Shown: one piece after another, positions 24,451 to 39,473 of the stretch | Position numbering within the stretch: the stretch's first letter is position 1 | Layout: the number at the start of each line of letters is the position of its first letter | Origin: Narthecium ossifragum | Lineage: Eukaryota > Streptophyta > Magnoliopsida > Dioscoreales > Nartheciaceae | DNA: 64,000 nucleotides | Direction of reading: 5' to 3' | NCBI GenBank assembly: GCA_963920575.1 | Contig: OY986963.1 | Location: forward strand, 6,796,896-6,860,895 | The notes under the pieces: generated by a model | What the model was told of the DNA's origin: nothing | Databases searched by the model: none | The model's input: the letters and a program-made list of their open reading frames with translations, nothing else | Translations under genes and position numbers: made by a program

Positions 24451-26500
24451 GTTGTGTTTGTTAGAAAGGATAGGTGGGACCTAGTTTGGGAGTTCCTGGG
24501 CTTGGGCCCGTTTTCCAGTCCAAGTTTGCACTTCTGGGCAGGGAGGATCGATCCTTTGGTCATGGAGGATCGATCCTGCCTGTGCCTGGAAGTCTCTGTC
24601 GGTGGCTTTCGAAGGACGGCCACCGCGGTGGCCGTCGCTTCCCCTGTCAGGGGAGGGAAGACTTTCCTCCCCTCCCCCAGCTTTTCCCCGCCTTCGCCGG
24701 CTTTTTCCCCGGCCTTAACCGCCCTTTCCCCTCTTCCTTTCTTCCTCTCTTCTTCTTCTTCCCCGCGAGAACTCTGTTTCTTCCCCTGTTCAGACCGCTC
24801 CTTCTCCTCCTCCGTTCTCCCTCCTCCGGCCACCGTTCTTGGAGCTTGAAGGCTCGTTGGAACCGTGACGGCGCGAGGAAGATCCTTAGCTAGGCTTCGT
24901 GGATCGAAGCTGCTCTGAGGAGGTAGGGATCCCACTCCAAACTCCGGCTAGCTTTGAGGGTTTAAAATCCGGTTTTTGTTTTCTTGTTTAATCTCCTTGT
25001 GGAGTTGTTATTTCCCCGTTTTGAGGCCTTGAGTAGCCTCGTGGTACTCAAATCTACCAACCCACCAAGTTTGGTGAGGGTTTGGTTGTGTCTTCCGGCG
25101 GTTCTCCGGCCGGAAGCACGCCGGAACCCATTTTTTTGGGTGATCGATCCTTCTGGGAGGAAGGATCGGTCCTCTGGTGTTGGCTTGCTGCGCCCAGCAC
25201 ATGATCGATCTTCTTTTGGGAGGAGATCGATCATGGGGCCTGGGTAAGCATGGCTACCCTTCGTCCCGAGAATGATCGATCTTCCTGGGAGGAAGGATCG
25301 ATCTTCCTTGGTGCGACTGGAAGGGTGCCCTCTGTCACCAAAAAGATCGATCTTCCTGGGAGGGAATGATCGATCTTCTTTGGCTCGACAGTGAGGGAAG
25401 CTCACTGTTGCTTGGATGATCGATCCTTCCCTTGGTGAGGATCGATCCTTCAGTAGCAGAGAGGGTTTTCAAGAGTTTTGCCCGCGGGGCTTCGCATGTA
25501 TGTGGTTTTTACGTTTTTACCCTTGGGGTTTGTTCTGTTATGGATCATGCTTGAATGTTTATCGCTTTGTGGTTGAACCGAGAGGGTGATGTCTCTCGGG
25601 GTGAGTAGAATAAATGGGCTGACGGTATGTCCTTACCGCTTTGTGGTGAACCGAGGGAGTCATGACCCTCGGGAGTGTTTAGTATAAATGGGCCGAAGGT
25701 GTGCCATTGCTGTGTTGGTTGTTTACAGCTTTATCATACTTATTCCTGCCTTGTGTTCCTGTGCATTAGGCATGCTAGGGTAGGTTGGGTTGGTGTTGAC
25801 TCTGCTGCTTAGAGTACCGAGTGATGGTAGTCTTAAACCTCGGTTGTTCCGCTAAGTGCGGAGATCCCGCTTGGAGAAGGGGGTCCTACTGGTTGCGTCG
25901 TGTCCACCCTGCGTCAGGGAATGTCGGAGTTGCCCACCCCTGAGCAGTGGCGTTATCGGGAGACATGCACCTAGGACAGGAACCCTTCGGGTTATTGACG
26001 GGATTTATGGGATCCTTGGCAAGCCTCGGTACTTGGCCTCAGGGTTGGTTCTTTTGGGTTTTGCCTTCTTAGCGAGAGTGGTAGAGTAGGACCCTGCTGA
26101 GCTGTTGCTCATGCCTACCTGGACTGTGTTTGTTGCAGGTGCAGGTGGCCGCTCTTTTCCTGTGTTACCCCCCTCGGTCGTCTCGTGGTAGCGTGCCGGA
26201 TCCTGACCATGTCTGAGGGTCAGGATGGGTTCGTTTGTGCGTTCGCGGAGACCCCGGTGGGTGGTGTAGCTTCTTTTTGGGGACTGTTGATCCCTTGTAG
26301 CTTATTGTACTAGAACCCTGTTAACTCTTTTATTACTGTTATGTAATTAAATGTTAATAGCTGTTGTTTAGTACCTTTGTTTCCGCTTGTGACTGTTGGC
26401 AGCTGTTTCCGCCAGCTGGCCGTAGTCTCAGCTGTTTCCGCCAGTTGAGGCTAGTGGTTGTAGATCTTTCCCCCCTCGCGTCCCCGGCCCGGTTGCGCTC
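24430..26500 (+). mobile_element. Ty3/gypsy-like LTR-derived segment up to the assembly gap
   Basis: About 2 kb of moderately GC-rich sequence without retroviral coding. It holds the GATCGATC pair array (24545-25447) and later phrases such as gcaggtgcaggtggccgctc and ccgctttgtggtgaaccgag, which look like plant gypsy LTRs. The phrase accgctttgtggtgaaccgag repeats in altered form near 25568 and 25637. The right end is lost in the gap, so no terminus or target duplication can be assigned. Confidence 0.5.
24545..25447. repeat. Array of paired GATCGATC palindromes
   Basis: GATCGATC starts at 24546, 24568, 25142, 25203, 25225, 25274, 25296, 25345, 25368, 25418 and 25440; a one-base variant (gatcggtc) sits at 25164. 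They form six pairs with start-to-start spacing of 22, 22, 22, 22, 23 and 22 bases. The last four pairs recur every 71-73 bases. Within a pair the spacer is also self-complementary (cttcctgggaggaagg at 25281-25296), so each pair can fold into a hairpin. Confidence 0.9.
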
Positions 26501-26700
26501 NNNNNNNNNNNNNNNNNNNNNNNNNNNNNNNNNNNNNNNNNNNNNNNNNNNNNNNNNNNNNNNNNNNNNNNNNNNNNNNNNNNNNNNNNNNNNNNNNNNN
26601 NNNNNNNNNNNNNNNNNNNNNNNNNNNNNNNNNNNNNNNNNNNNNNNNNNNNNNNNNNNNNNNNNNNNNNNNNNNNNNNNNNNNNNNNNNNNNNNNNNNN
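26501..26700. other. Assembly gap (200 N)
   Basis: Exactly 200 N. The left flank is LTR-like and, 52 bases after the gap, another LTR-type 5' end begins, so nested repeats are the likely cause. Two translated frames crossing it are artefacts. Confidence 0.99.
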
Positions 26701-26752
26701 TCTACAATTGCAAAAAAAGGGAAAGTAACTTGAACAAATATAACTTATATAC

Positions 26753-27100
26753 TGATGAGTCACGAAATATACATAATTCACCCGCTTAACTTAGCTTTGT
26801 TAGCTCTATAGCAATGCGTTTCTAATAAACTTCATGGAGTTTCAGGTGCAAACACGCCTAAGGCGCCTTGGATCGAATGTGGTTTTAAAAAGGACATTAA
26901 GAGCACAAGTTGAGAAGTCGGATCAATACCCAGTCTGTACGGATTGATCCGTTTTTAGTATTTCAGAAAGCAAATGTTGAGGGGATCAATCCGCCCAGAC
27001 GTCCAGGAAAAACGGATTGATCCCAACGTCGCTGATGTGGCGTAATGGATGGCCCATATTAAATCAAAGGGATGAAAGCTAAGGGGCTATATAATGGCAA
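26753..27100 (+). mobile_element. 5' part of an LTR, same family as 44425-46061
   Basis: Starts tgatgagtcacgaaatataca and shares the following segment with 44425 and with 38664 in IRE1 intron 1: cacccnnttaacttngctttgttagctc, then ttctaataanctt and catgg(a/t)(g/t)tttcag. The 3' end is not identifiable. It includes ggattgatcc (26941, 27014) and ggatcaatcc (26983), one-base variants of the GGATCGATCC palindrome. Confidence 0.5.
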
Positions 27101-27246
27101 GGAGGCTCTAACGTCGGGGGGCTCTCTTAGCTCTAACCAAGGCTCTCTTGGAGGCTGGTCGGCTGGGCTCTTGGACCCCTCTTTGGCTGGTTGGAGGGAG
27201 GAGAATAGGGTTCTAACCCAAGGAGGGAGGAGGCCAAGAAACCCAT

Positions 27247-27344
27247 CTCCTGGAATCTGGATGTCCAAAATACTCCTGGAATCTGGATGAAAGGCAAGAG
27301 AACAAGAAACAAAATGATGATACCATACTCCTGGAATCTGGATG
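27247..27344. repeat. Three copies of a 17-base phrase
   Basis: ctcctggaatctggatg occurs exactly at 27247-27263, 27273-27289 and 27328-27344. Neighbouring bases (ccaaaatac) are also shared, so the unit is about 26 bases with one longer spacer. It lies next to LTR-derived DNA; function unknown. Confidence 0.85.
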
Positions 27345-28027
27345 ACCAAAATACAGCGAGAAAAGTGAACAAAAGGTGCAAAAATAGGGTACACATAAAT
27401 AAATGATCTCTCACCTTAAAAAGTTACAGCATGATGAAAAGGACTCTTTTCCCTGAGCAAATTGCTTCTCCCACCGCTCCTGACACCGCCCCTCCCGCTG
27501 TCCCCCTGAGCATTTACTATCATACCCCTAGTGTTTGTGTTCATTGTTTCTTATTTTTTTCCTTTTCTTTTTCCAGTTTTGTTTAAATTCCCTCCCCTTG
27601 TTTACAGGTTTCTTTTTTTTCTTTTCAGTTTTATTTAATTTCTATTTAGTTTTGTTTTTTATTATTAGCTTTATTTATTTTTAATTAGTTTTGTTTATTA
27701 TTTCTCGAGGAAAGGGACCGGGAGTCCTTTGTTTAGATCCAATCCGGCAATTAGACCGGCCATAAGAAGTTTAAGATATTTGATCCATTTTGGAGAAAAA
27801 AAATCCAAAATACTCTTTTCAAAACACCTCTTCATATTTCAATTTATTAAAACATCAAATCGTAAAAATTTCAAATCTTAAAAACTTCAAAATTGTAAAT
27901 TGTAAAATTTTCAAATTTTAAATCATAAAAATTTAAAATTGTAAATTTTTCAAATTTTAAATCATAAAATTTAAAATTTAAAATTATAAAAAATCTCAAA
28001 TTTCAAATTTTATTTGGTTTGAATGTT

Positions 28028-28172
28028 AGGAGTTGTTTTAGTCACTTGCCATTAAGTGCTCTTCCAGTTCCAAATCAAGAACGTCGAGAAATAGCTATTG
28101 TTCATGATGGCAATCACTTCGTGTAAGTTTTCTTATATCCTCATTATCCTATAGCACCCATTCCAACGTGGT
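28028..28172 (+). pseudogene. Degenerate OTU-protease-like fragment, possibly from a MULE transposon
   Basis: One frame reads LPLSALPVP, then REIAIVHDGNHFV, an in-frame TAA (28124-28126), and VFLYPHYPIAPIPTW. This resembles the histidine box and following proline-rich strand (NxNHFVQVxL...PxPP...W) of OTU-like proteases carried by some plant Mutator-like elements. With further stops downstream it cannot be functional. Assignment is from pattern memory only. Confidence 0.4.
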
Positions 28173-28809
28173 GATGGTAACATTCATCGTACAAAAATAA
28201 ATGATGGGCCGCTCGTTATACGACACGTGATCATTTGTGGTACGGAGTAATAGATACAACACCAAGCGCACCGAGAGCCGAATTCGGAGGCAATATTGAT
28301 TAGAATTTGTATTTTTTTATATATTTTTGTGTATTGTTATATGTACTCTTCCCTGAGACTTTTCAGAAAACACAATGTATTTTTTAACTGTTAGTATTTT
28401 TGTTATTTTCATATATATATATATACCTTTTATTTTGATCCATATTTTTATGCTTATTTAAATTTTTACAAATAATTACTCTTAAAATCTACAACTAAAA
28501 AATAAACAAAAGATTACAAACATATAATAAGAAAAACTGTTTATCAAGAAAGAAAAATAAAACTGATAAAAAAAAGGAATAAAATTGATAAAAACGAATA
28601 AAAAAAAACTGATTAAACAAAAACAAAACTAAGGAAAAAGAAAACAGAAACCCCGGAGAATGAGAGGGAAAAGAAGGGGGCGGGGCATAAAAGGAAAGGA
28701 AGAGGGTGTCAGAGGAGGGGCGGTGTCAGGGGGTGGGAGAAGCAGGTCTCTTTCACTGAGGTGTGGAAGGTACTGCTTTGCTGATAAAACTTTAGCTTTC
28801 AGCAATCTT

Positions 28810-28829
28810 GAGAGAGAGAGAGAGAGAGA
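28810..28829. repeat. (GA)10 microsatellite upstream of GLR
   Basis: About ten GA units, roughly 0.85 kb upstream of the GLR start codon. It could lie in the promoter or an untranslated exon; no splice evidence is available. Confidence 0.85.
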
Positions 28830-29673
28830 CAGCATCCAATCACAAAGAACGAATGGCTACCTTCTCTTCCTTTCTTCCCACCAATCACAGCCAGTTGGAG
28901 ACTTGGAGTAGTCTATAACTACTACTTAAAACCCTCACCAAGAAAAGCCTTGGACCACAAATTCCAATCAATCTTCCTCACAATCATTAAAACCCATAAT
29001 GTTCAGTACATGAATCTTACTTTAATCTGTCAGAAGACTGCTTGAAAAATAAGGTTGAATGGCCTGGAAATTTTTTTGGTGTTTCTACAAGAGATATATA
29101 TATATATATAGTTACTACCTTCAATCATTGTTTTTCTCATTTGCTATAGTTTGTGTTTACTTGGTCATGGTTTCCTGTCCCTCTCAATCATTTATATCCT
29201 CATGTTTCATATGTTCCCTTTCCCCATTTCATGTGAAAAAGTGCAACTTTTTCTCTCCATGGAGTATTGGAATTGAGCATTTCTCCTACCAAGAAGCAGC
29301 TCTTTACCCTTCTCTGTTGGTAATCCCTCTTCTATTATATAAGCAGTTGCTTTGCTCTTAGTTGATTCCACCATTATTTCAGTATCTACTGACAAAGGCA
29401 TAGCAACTCTCATACGCTTCAGTTTTAGGTTTTCTCCTCCATGGATAATGTTGGTTTGTGATTATAGCCACTAAACTTTTACCCGTGTTGATGATTCATG
29501 GGGCTTATTTTCTTAGGTCATATTTTTCCTCGTAATCTTGTTACAAACCCCAATCACTGTGTTCTTAAGTTGTTTGAATGTTTGTTTCTCTGGAGATTTA
29601 AGTTAGCTTCCAACTTTGAAACAGAGGCACTAGCTAGTTGGAGTCTTTTCTCTCTTTATAGAATCCCACCACC

Positions 29674-32957
<3,284 letters not shown>

Positions 32958-33347
32958 AGTGTTGTATCACTTGCAAAATTTCTAATTAATCTTAAAGTTT
33001 TGCAGTCGGGAGCATTGTTGGGGATGTGTCCCCCATTTAAGTAAATACTTTGTACGCATAAACTATGAGATCATTATCAAGTGTAAAGTTAAAGTTTTCT
33101 CTCAATGAAAACGGATTGCTCAATTGACATTGATTCACTTGTACCCAATCTTTACAGAGGTCACAAACAGCATAATCTTGCATAGCTTCATCATAATTTA
33201 ACTGTTACAACATGATGACAGTTTCTTTGGTTAGCTATACAAGCTACAATTAAGGATATGTACATCGATCAACAAGAGCCCGAGGAGGCAGCTGCCGCCA
33301 TGGACAGCAGATTTCACAGTCCTGGAGGACGATAAGCTTACAGAGAC
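32958..33347. other. Convergent intergenic region GLR / IRE1
   Basis: 390 bases between two stop codons facing each other. It holds the 3' UTRs of both genes, which may overlap. aatgaaaacgg and other AT-rich signals could serve as polyadenylation elements, but nothing is decisive. Confidence 0.5.
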
Positions 33348-36300
33348 CTACTCCAGGCTGCTCTTGAAATATTTGCTGAAACAGTCCTCTTCACTGCAGT
33401 ATCTGCTTATGACTTTGTAGACTTCTATCAGGAGGTTTGGGAATCGGTTTGAGAAGTAGCCATAAAATCCTTCAGGAACTGGTCCAAGAATTTCCTGATT
33501 TAGACATAGAAACCAGAAATTATAAGGCTAGAAAATGCATTTGAATATAAAGGGAAACATAAGTTTGAAAAAGAGAGAGCAACGGAAAGAGTAATCTGGA
33601 TTTAGTCATAGCTTCTCTCCATGCAATATCCATTTTATTCAAAATATGGGAGTCCTGCCACATTGATGTCATCGTGGTCATATGAAACATATATGCAAGC
33701 CAACCATATCATATATAAGACAAATGGAGTAAATCTAGAGATGCTTAATATTAGTTTTGCAGCCTCACAGCTAGCCACTCCTACTTTCACAAACACTTGT
33801 CATAATCACATAATAATGGCACTAAATACTTGTCAATATTGAATAAGTAACATAAGATATTCACTGATTTATCTCTGTTCATGTACCCGTTGAAACACTT
33901 ATCTCATTCATCTAGGTTTACAAGCTCTTAGTAGATGTCCTTCTGAAGCTGACAGCCACCAAGGTGTGCCGTTCACTAGTAGAAAAAGGACTATGCCATA
34001 TGGTCAAATAATTCTACCTACAAGTCTTACTAGTTGTATTCCTGAAGTTGACAACTTCAGGTATAAGTTCCATTAGAAAAGGACTATCACGAATGAAGTT
34101 AAGTTCTATGCATTTAAATGTCATATCTCGTATTATCCAAGCATTCAAGTCTCCAGAATGCCAAGAAACCCAAACTAGCTTGCAGGTGATACAATTCAGG
34201 TGATTTTATACACACAGTGACAAGTCTTGTCATAGCAGTGGTGCAGATTATATGATGATCATTGCAAGACCTTAGAAAGCCAGGAAAAGATGCGTTACCG
34301 AAAGCAACCCTGTCTAAGGCCAGAATCCTTGCAAGCAATTGAGAATACTGATGTATAATGTAGGAATCAAAATCAAGTTCAAAGTCATCAACCCACTAAG
34401 TGATAAATAAGAGTGATCATTCACGTAACATCTCATCTCTGCAACTTCTGGTACAATGAAAAAATCCAAGCCATTTAAAATGACTTAAACTAAAAGCATT
34501 AGCAGCTCAGAATAAACAACAGAGGAACTGTCAGCTTTCTTGTAGTAACACAAACCTGGAGTTCTTTTGGAAGTTCTCTGTAGTGATTTAACTTGTTTCG
34601 TATGACTCGTAGCAGATCACGAGTAACATCAAAGCTATACTTTCTATAGCGACCCATGTCTGTAATAAATGCAGCATGTAGCTTTTCACCCCATTTCCCA
34701 CCAAAAGCCATCTGCGCGACATTTTCTAGTGCTGATAGAAGTTCAGATTCACTTTCTCTATCTTCCAACTCGATCCTGTCACTAGTGTCTCGGAGAAATG
34801 AAAGCCGCATCTCAGAGCTCCAGAAAAAAGGATGATGCAATACTTGCACGGCACTGGGCCTGATGACACAAACATAACTAATCAACAAAAGCCATCTCAA
34901 AATAGGGGGAGAAATGGAAGAGATTGATAATCCAGGTTTAAAATTTAAATTGATATGTTTGCTTGCCTCCTCTCCGGGTTGGCTTCTAGTAATTGAGATA
35001 GCAGATGTACAGCTTCCGGTATATGATCAACCAAGAATAAATCCATGCGATTGTTGAGAATGTTACTATCTCGTTCATAATAACCTCCAAATGGATGTTT
35101 CCCTTTCGTAATGCAAAAGAAAAGAATACATCCCAAGCTGAACAAATCTACTGCACGCGTTTGTCGGCCTTTAAGAAGTTGTTCAGGTGCTTGCCACCCT
35201 GAGCTACCGTAACCTGCAAGAACAGATCACAAGCAATATGAAAATACTTGGTCAGTGTTTGATCCCATGATGTCTCATAGCATTTGTTTTTCATGTATGA
35301 AAACCAAGATACAATCATCTGTTCTTACCAGTTGCATGGTGACCCAAGGAAGACATATTTTCAAGAAGACGTTTGCTGATGCCCATATCAGAAAGTTTTG
35401 CATTAAGGAACCTTTCACTACTTATCAACACATTTTGGGGCTTTAAATCCCGATGAATGATCCCTAGTTCATGTAAATGTGCAAGACCAGACACCACATC
35501 TCTGTACAATGTAAATAGTATGCGTGAGAAAATTACCACTGCAGACATTAAACATGCAGAAGCCGCAGCATTCCATATTAAAAGATCTAGAAGAACGAGT
35601 TATAAAGTTAAAATGATGTCAACAAATGCATCAGGCGGGCCAGAATAGACTTGATACCTTCACGCTACCATAATAATTCTCATCAATCCATTGGACAGTA
35701 AATACTTTGTCGTACATTATGATAGGATACATGTTCAAATTTAGATTTCAATTCCATGTGTAATCCATGATGAGGGCTTTGAGAGAAGATTTGGGCAAAA
35801 AAAAACTGATAAAAAATTCTAAGGATCACAAGCCAGCTAAAAAGTTTGCAAAAGAAGATGACAAGATATTTAATGCAGGTTCATGATTTTTGGTGACGCA
35901 AAATTTGTCAACAGACTGTAATATTGTACTCCATTTCAAAAGCCATGTGATAGCATTCTAGCCTTCAAAATCAAAGGTATTGAGAATTTGAAGAAATACT
36001 CAGGTCCTTACAAGATACTTCAGGAGATACTTTCCATTCCTACATTGCATGATGGTATAAGCATTTTCAAGAAGCTTGACTCTGAAAGGATATAGCATAT
36101 GAGACAGAATCAATCTTCGATAAACCTATGCACTTCCTACTTAAAATAAGAGTATAACTTGTCTTGAGATACACTCAATGCTACCATCATAATCATAATC
36201 ATCATCGCCACCATCCTTGAATTTTACGACCACCCTTTTTCAGTGATGATCATGATGGTCATGCAGATGAGCAGCTCTTTTAATTAAGCTATACTCCTTA

Positions 36301-39300
36301 TTTATGAATGATGCTGTCCTATTCAGAGTAAACTAGCAGGCCTTTAGCACTTCATTATTCCGAAATGATAATTTATCTAGATATCTGACCCACTTATGGA
36401 GCTATAAAAAAAAAGTAGTGCACGCACAAGAACCCAATGAAGATATATGGACTTCAATCATAGGTGATAGAGACATGGCATAAAATCTAAAAGTCATGTC
36501 ACGAAACTACAGGTATAAGAAAGCGTCCTTTACTAACCTCATCAATTTTATTAGCTGGGAGGAGGGAAGCCCATCAGTTCTCCATAACTCAAGATCCTTA
36601 CTGACACCTTTGGCCAAGTCTAGCTGCTTATTGTGCTCATTTAAAGTGTGTAAATTTCCAATATCAGATAACTCTGACTGCAAAGAGGAATCTGAGCAGA
36701 CCTGAATCAGATCACTTAAACTGCAAATACATCGTTCAAGTGATATATAAACAAAGTCTATGTCCTGCTCCACGCCATACAATCTGACAATATTTGGATG
36801 CCAATCAGAAGCAACAAGATTTCCAATCTCTTTGAGAGCAACATCGTGATGAGCTCGCAAAAGGCGCTTGACAGCAACTGCACGGCTGTCATAAGCCCCT
36901 TCAAGAACAACTGTGCCATTACTACCTTTTCCAATTTCAATGTTTGATACAAAGAGTTTACCAACCCGCCTCCCACCACTAGCATATTCACTTTGTATCT
37001 GACTCGCAAAAGAGATTCTGTCATCTAAATGCAAGTTTGGACGTTCATCAACTTCAGCATTCTCCTTTCCAGATGAATGATTTTCATGGCTATTGTTGGT
37101 GGCACCAACTTTTATGTTTCCAGACTTTCTAGATCTTCTCTTCTTGGAAGCTACAGCTTGCCTCTCCGTCATCTCACTAAAATGCTTATCATAGTTAATT
37201 GGTTCTCTCGACTTCAAAAACCAGAATGCAAGCACAATAAGAATAGATGTGATCACGATCCACACAAGAATTTGATATATGGATACATGTTCGACGAGAC
37301 TTTTCTTCACTGTAGAATTCGCCTCCTCTAGAAATCTATTTGCATAAGTTCCATAACTTGGATGGAGCATGTGATGAGGTGCAGAGCTCGTAACATCATC
37401 AGCATAATCAGAAATTCCCGAGTCAAAGCTATTTGAAGATATTTGTTTGTCATCTTTAATCACGTGATGCTCAAACCGAGGCAAGGAAGACATTACTGTT
37501 CCCCTGTCATTCTGTATGTTAACACCCGAGCTATTTGGGGTTTCCCATTGATCCTCTGGCACAACAGTAACAGAAACTTCCTTCGCATCACCAGGGGGGA
37601 GCATAAGCAAAGATTCTTGGCCAGATTCATCTGTGGAGTGGACAGGAACATTCTTTGCCACAAGCATATCACCCATTCGAGGGAATGATACCTCGTGAAC
37701 AGGAATATTCTTCTGATGTGGAGGGGGACCAACAAGCATATCAACCATCTGAGGTAGTAGCTCATGCTCATAGTCCCTTTTATAAGCAGTAATACGAGCA
37801 TCATTTATAGTCCACAAGGTTTTACCTTGAGAATAGCAGGCTAACTTATAATCCATCCTGACAAGAGTAACAACATCAGCATCTGTTGCACATTTGCTAC
37901 TCTCTAGCATGGGCAGGCCAGGCTTGTCATCCACAGTAGGCACCCCAGGCACAGGGCAAGCTTCAGGCAGACTATACCGCTGAAGAACTTCCCCGGTACC
38001 CGAATCAACGGAGACAACAGTTGTCGTTTTTGACCCAATAATAGTATAAGGACCCTTAAAAACCGGGGTCTTATCAACAAGTTCCTCAATGGTGGAGTTA
38101 AGGTTCTAAGGCATGGAGAAGAACAAGCAAAAGACATGAGCATATGGAATTCAATATGGGAAGAAGAAAAACTTATTAAGTTTCACACATACCCTTTTGC
38201 CAAAGACCTCGCTAAACTCAATCATGAGCCCATCCTCGCCAAGAAACATAAAATATGCACTCGGATCACTGGTGAGAACAATTTGCTCTTTGAGGTTTCC
38301 ACCTGTCGGAATACTCCACATGATTTTACCTGATACACTGTCGCATAGATGTACTTTGCCATCCGCGGAAGCAGAAAGAACTAGCTCCCTGGTCCAAAAG
38401 GGAAGAATGAAGCTTAAATAGAATGCTAAAATCGTGACAATATAGCTTCATCAACATTACCATGTGAATAACCTATCTTCAATCAATTTTTCATATTAAA
38501 AATCAAGATCTTAAATCACTAAAAAATTTCACCCAATAAGAAATCCACACTCCTCTTAATAGAGTCATCTTGAACATGAGAACAAAATGCTATGACAATG
38601 CTCAAATGTAGAACTCCAACTCGACCATCAGATATGCAACTATATATTGACGGCAAAAAAAAAGATGGTTCACGATTTGTACCCAATTCACCCCTTTAAC
38701 TTGGCTTTGTTAGCTCTCAAGTAACACATTACTAATAAGTTTCATGGTATTTCAGGTACAAGAGTTTACAAAGGGAGTTGCATCAATTCCAAGCTTAAAA
38801 GACATAAAATAGCTATTTCCCAACCAAAGGATGGATCCATCCTTTAACAGGTGTCCATTGAGCCATCAGATAACAAGCGATTATATAGCACTAATATGCT
38901 TTGCAATAGAGTACATACAGTGCATTTTTTTCAGAAAATCGAAAGAATCAAGAAGAGTATAATCATAGGTTTCCTTGCGCACTTGTCACAATGCTGAGCT
39001 AAAAGTACAATAGCCAAAAATGCTGAAACAATGCTCAATCTTTATCCATATTCCTAATGCCCATAGCAAATTCCACGCGCTTAACTCTCCAATACCTCAT
39101 CACGTCCCACCCAGCAACAAAATCAATGGAAAAGATTGGTTCTTTCGATCCTAACCAAAAAACAAATTACAATAGAACAAGTCACAAGCACTTACTTCTC
39201 GGACAAAATAGACCTGGAGCCAGGCGAGGCCGAAGGCAAGAGCTTGGGATCCTCCGGGGCGGTGGCAACCACCTGATCCGATGCCGCCCACCATGACCTG

Positions 39301-39473
39301 TCAGGGGTTTCAGTGCCAAAGGGGAGAGGGAGAGGGAGAGGGAGATGTGAATTAGAAGAAAGACTAGCAGTCGGCCGGGGGAGAGCCGGTGTTTGGGTGG
39401 GGCAGAAGAGGAGGGCAGCGAAGAAGGCAAGCAAGAAGACGAGGGTGGACGGCGACCACAGCCTCATCGGCAA
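33348..39473 (-). CDS. IRE1: IRE1 ER-stress kinase/endoribonuclease, 7 exons, about 970 aa
   Basis: IRE1 senses unfolded protein in the ER and cuts bZIP60 mRNA unconventionally (family knowledge). Exons (minus): 39473-39196, 38388-38193, 38105-36538, 35501-35329, 35213-34967, 34859-34556, 33494-33348; 2913 nt in frame. Signal anchor near the start (STLVFLLAFFAALLF), luminal beta-propeller-like domain (LSASADGKVHLCDSVSGKIMW), one membrane helix at about 434-455 (ILVWIVITSILIVLAFWFL), kinase from about 545: IGKGSNGTVV, AVAVKRLL (Lys 571), HRDLKPQN (697-704), SDMG (718-721) in place of SDFG, WQAPEQ. The C-terminal KEN nuclease keeps the Tyr of YSFDV and the Arg-Asn and His of VIRNKLNHYRELP, and ends in GFYGYFSNRFPNLLIEVYK. 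Intron 5 uses a GC donor. Intron 1 holds an LTR fragment. Start could be Met1 or Met3 (MPMRLW). Confidence 0.95.
38664..38850 (+). mobile_element. LTR 5'-end fragment in IRE1 intron 1
   Basis: gatggttcacgatttg followed by acccaattcacccctttaac and catggtatttcaggtacaagag matches the 5' ends of the LTRs at 26753 and 44425. It is inserted antisense to IRE1 and lacks recognisable 3' sequence. The right boundary is estimated. Confidence 0.5.

Larger units (their letters stand above)
20163..29673. other. 9.5-kb transposon-rich intergenic region
   Basis: There is no ordinary gene between PP2C and GLR. The 20.2-21.2 kb part is PP2C upstream DNA with a (GA)n tract (20859-20883). From 21204 on the sequence looks repeat-derived: GC-rich 21.3-22.0 kb, AT-rich 22.0-23.6 kb, Arg/Ser-coding GC-rich 23.6-24.1 kb, two divergent retroelement segments meeting at 24.33 kb, the gap, a further LTR 5' part, an AT-rich stretch (27.5-28.0 kb), an OTU-like fragment and the GLR promoter. 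The long open frames here are biased-composition frames without domains. Confidence 0.6.

Noticed and set aside
24388..24935. Long Ser/Pro/Phe-rich frames on both strands
   Set aside because: Composition-driven frames in an LTR-like segment; different frames are equally open and lack motifs.
25142..25447. CRISPR-like array of short repeats with similar spacing
   Set aside because: Eukaryotic LTR context, 8-10-base palindromes rather than 25-35-base repeats, spacers partly repeated, no cas genes.
26364..26789. Open frames spanning the N run
   Set aside because: Translation through 200 unknown bases is meaningless.
36758..37024. 88-aa minus-strand frame inside IRE1
   Set aside because: Out-of-frame shadow of IRE1 exon 3, which encodes the kinase N-lobe there.
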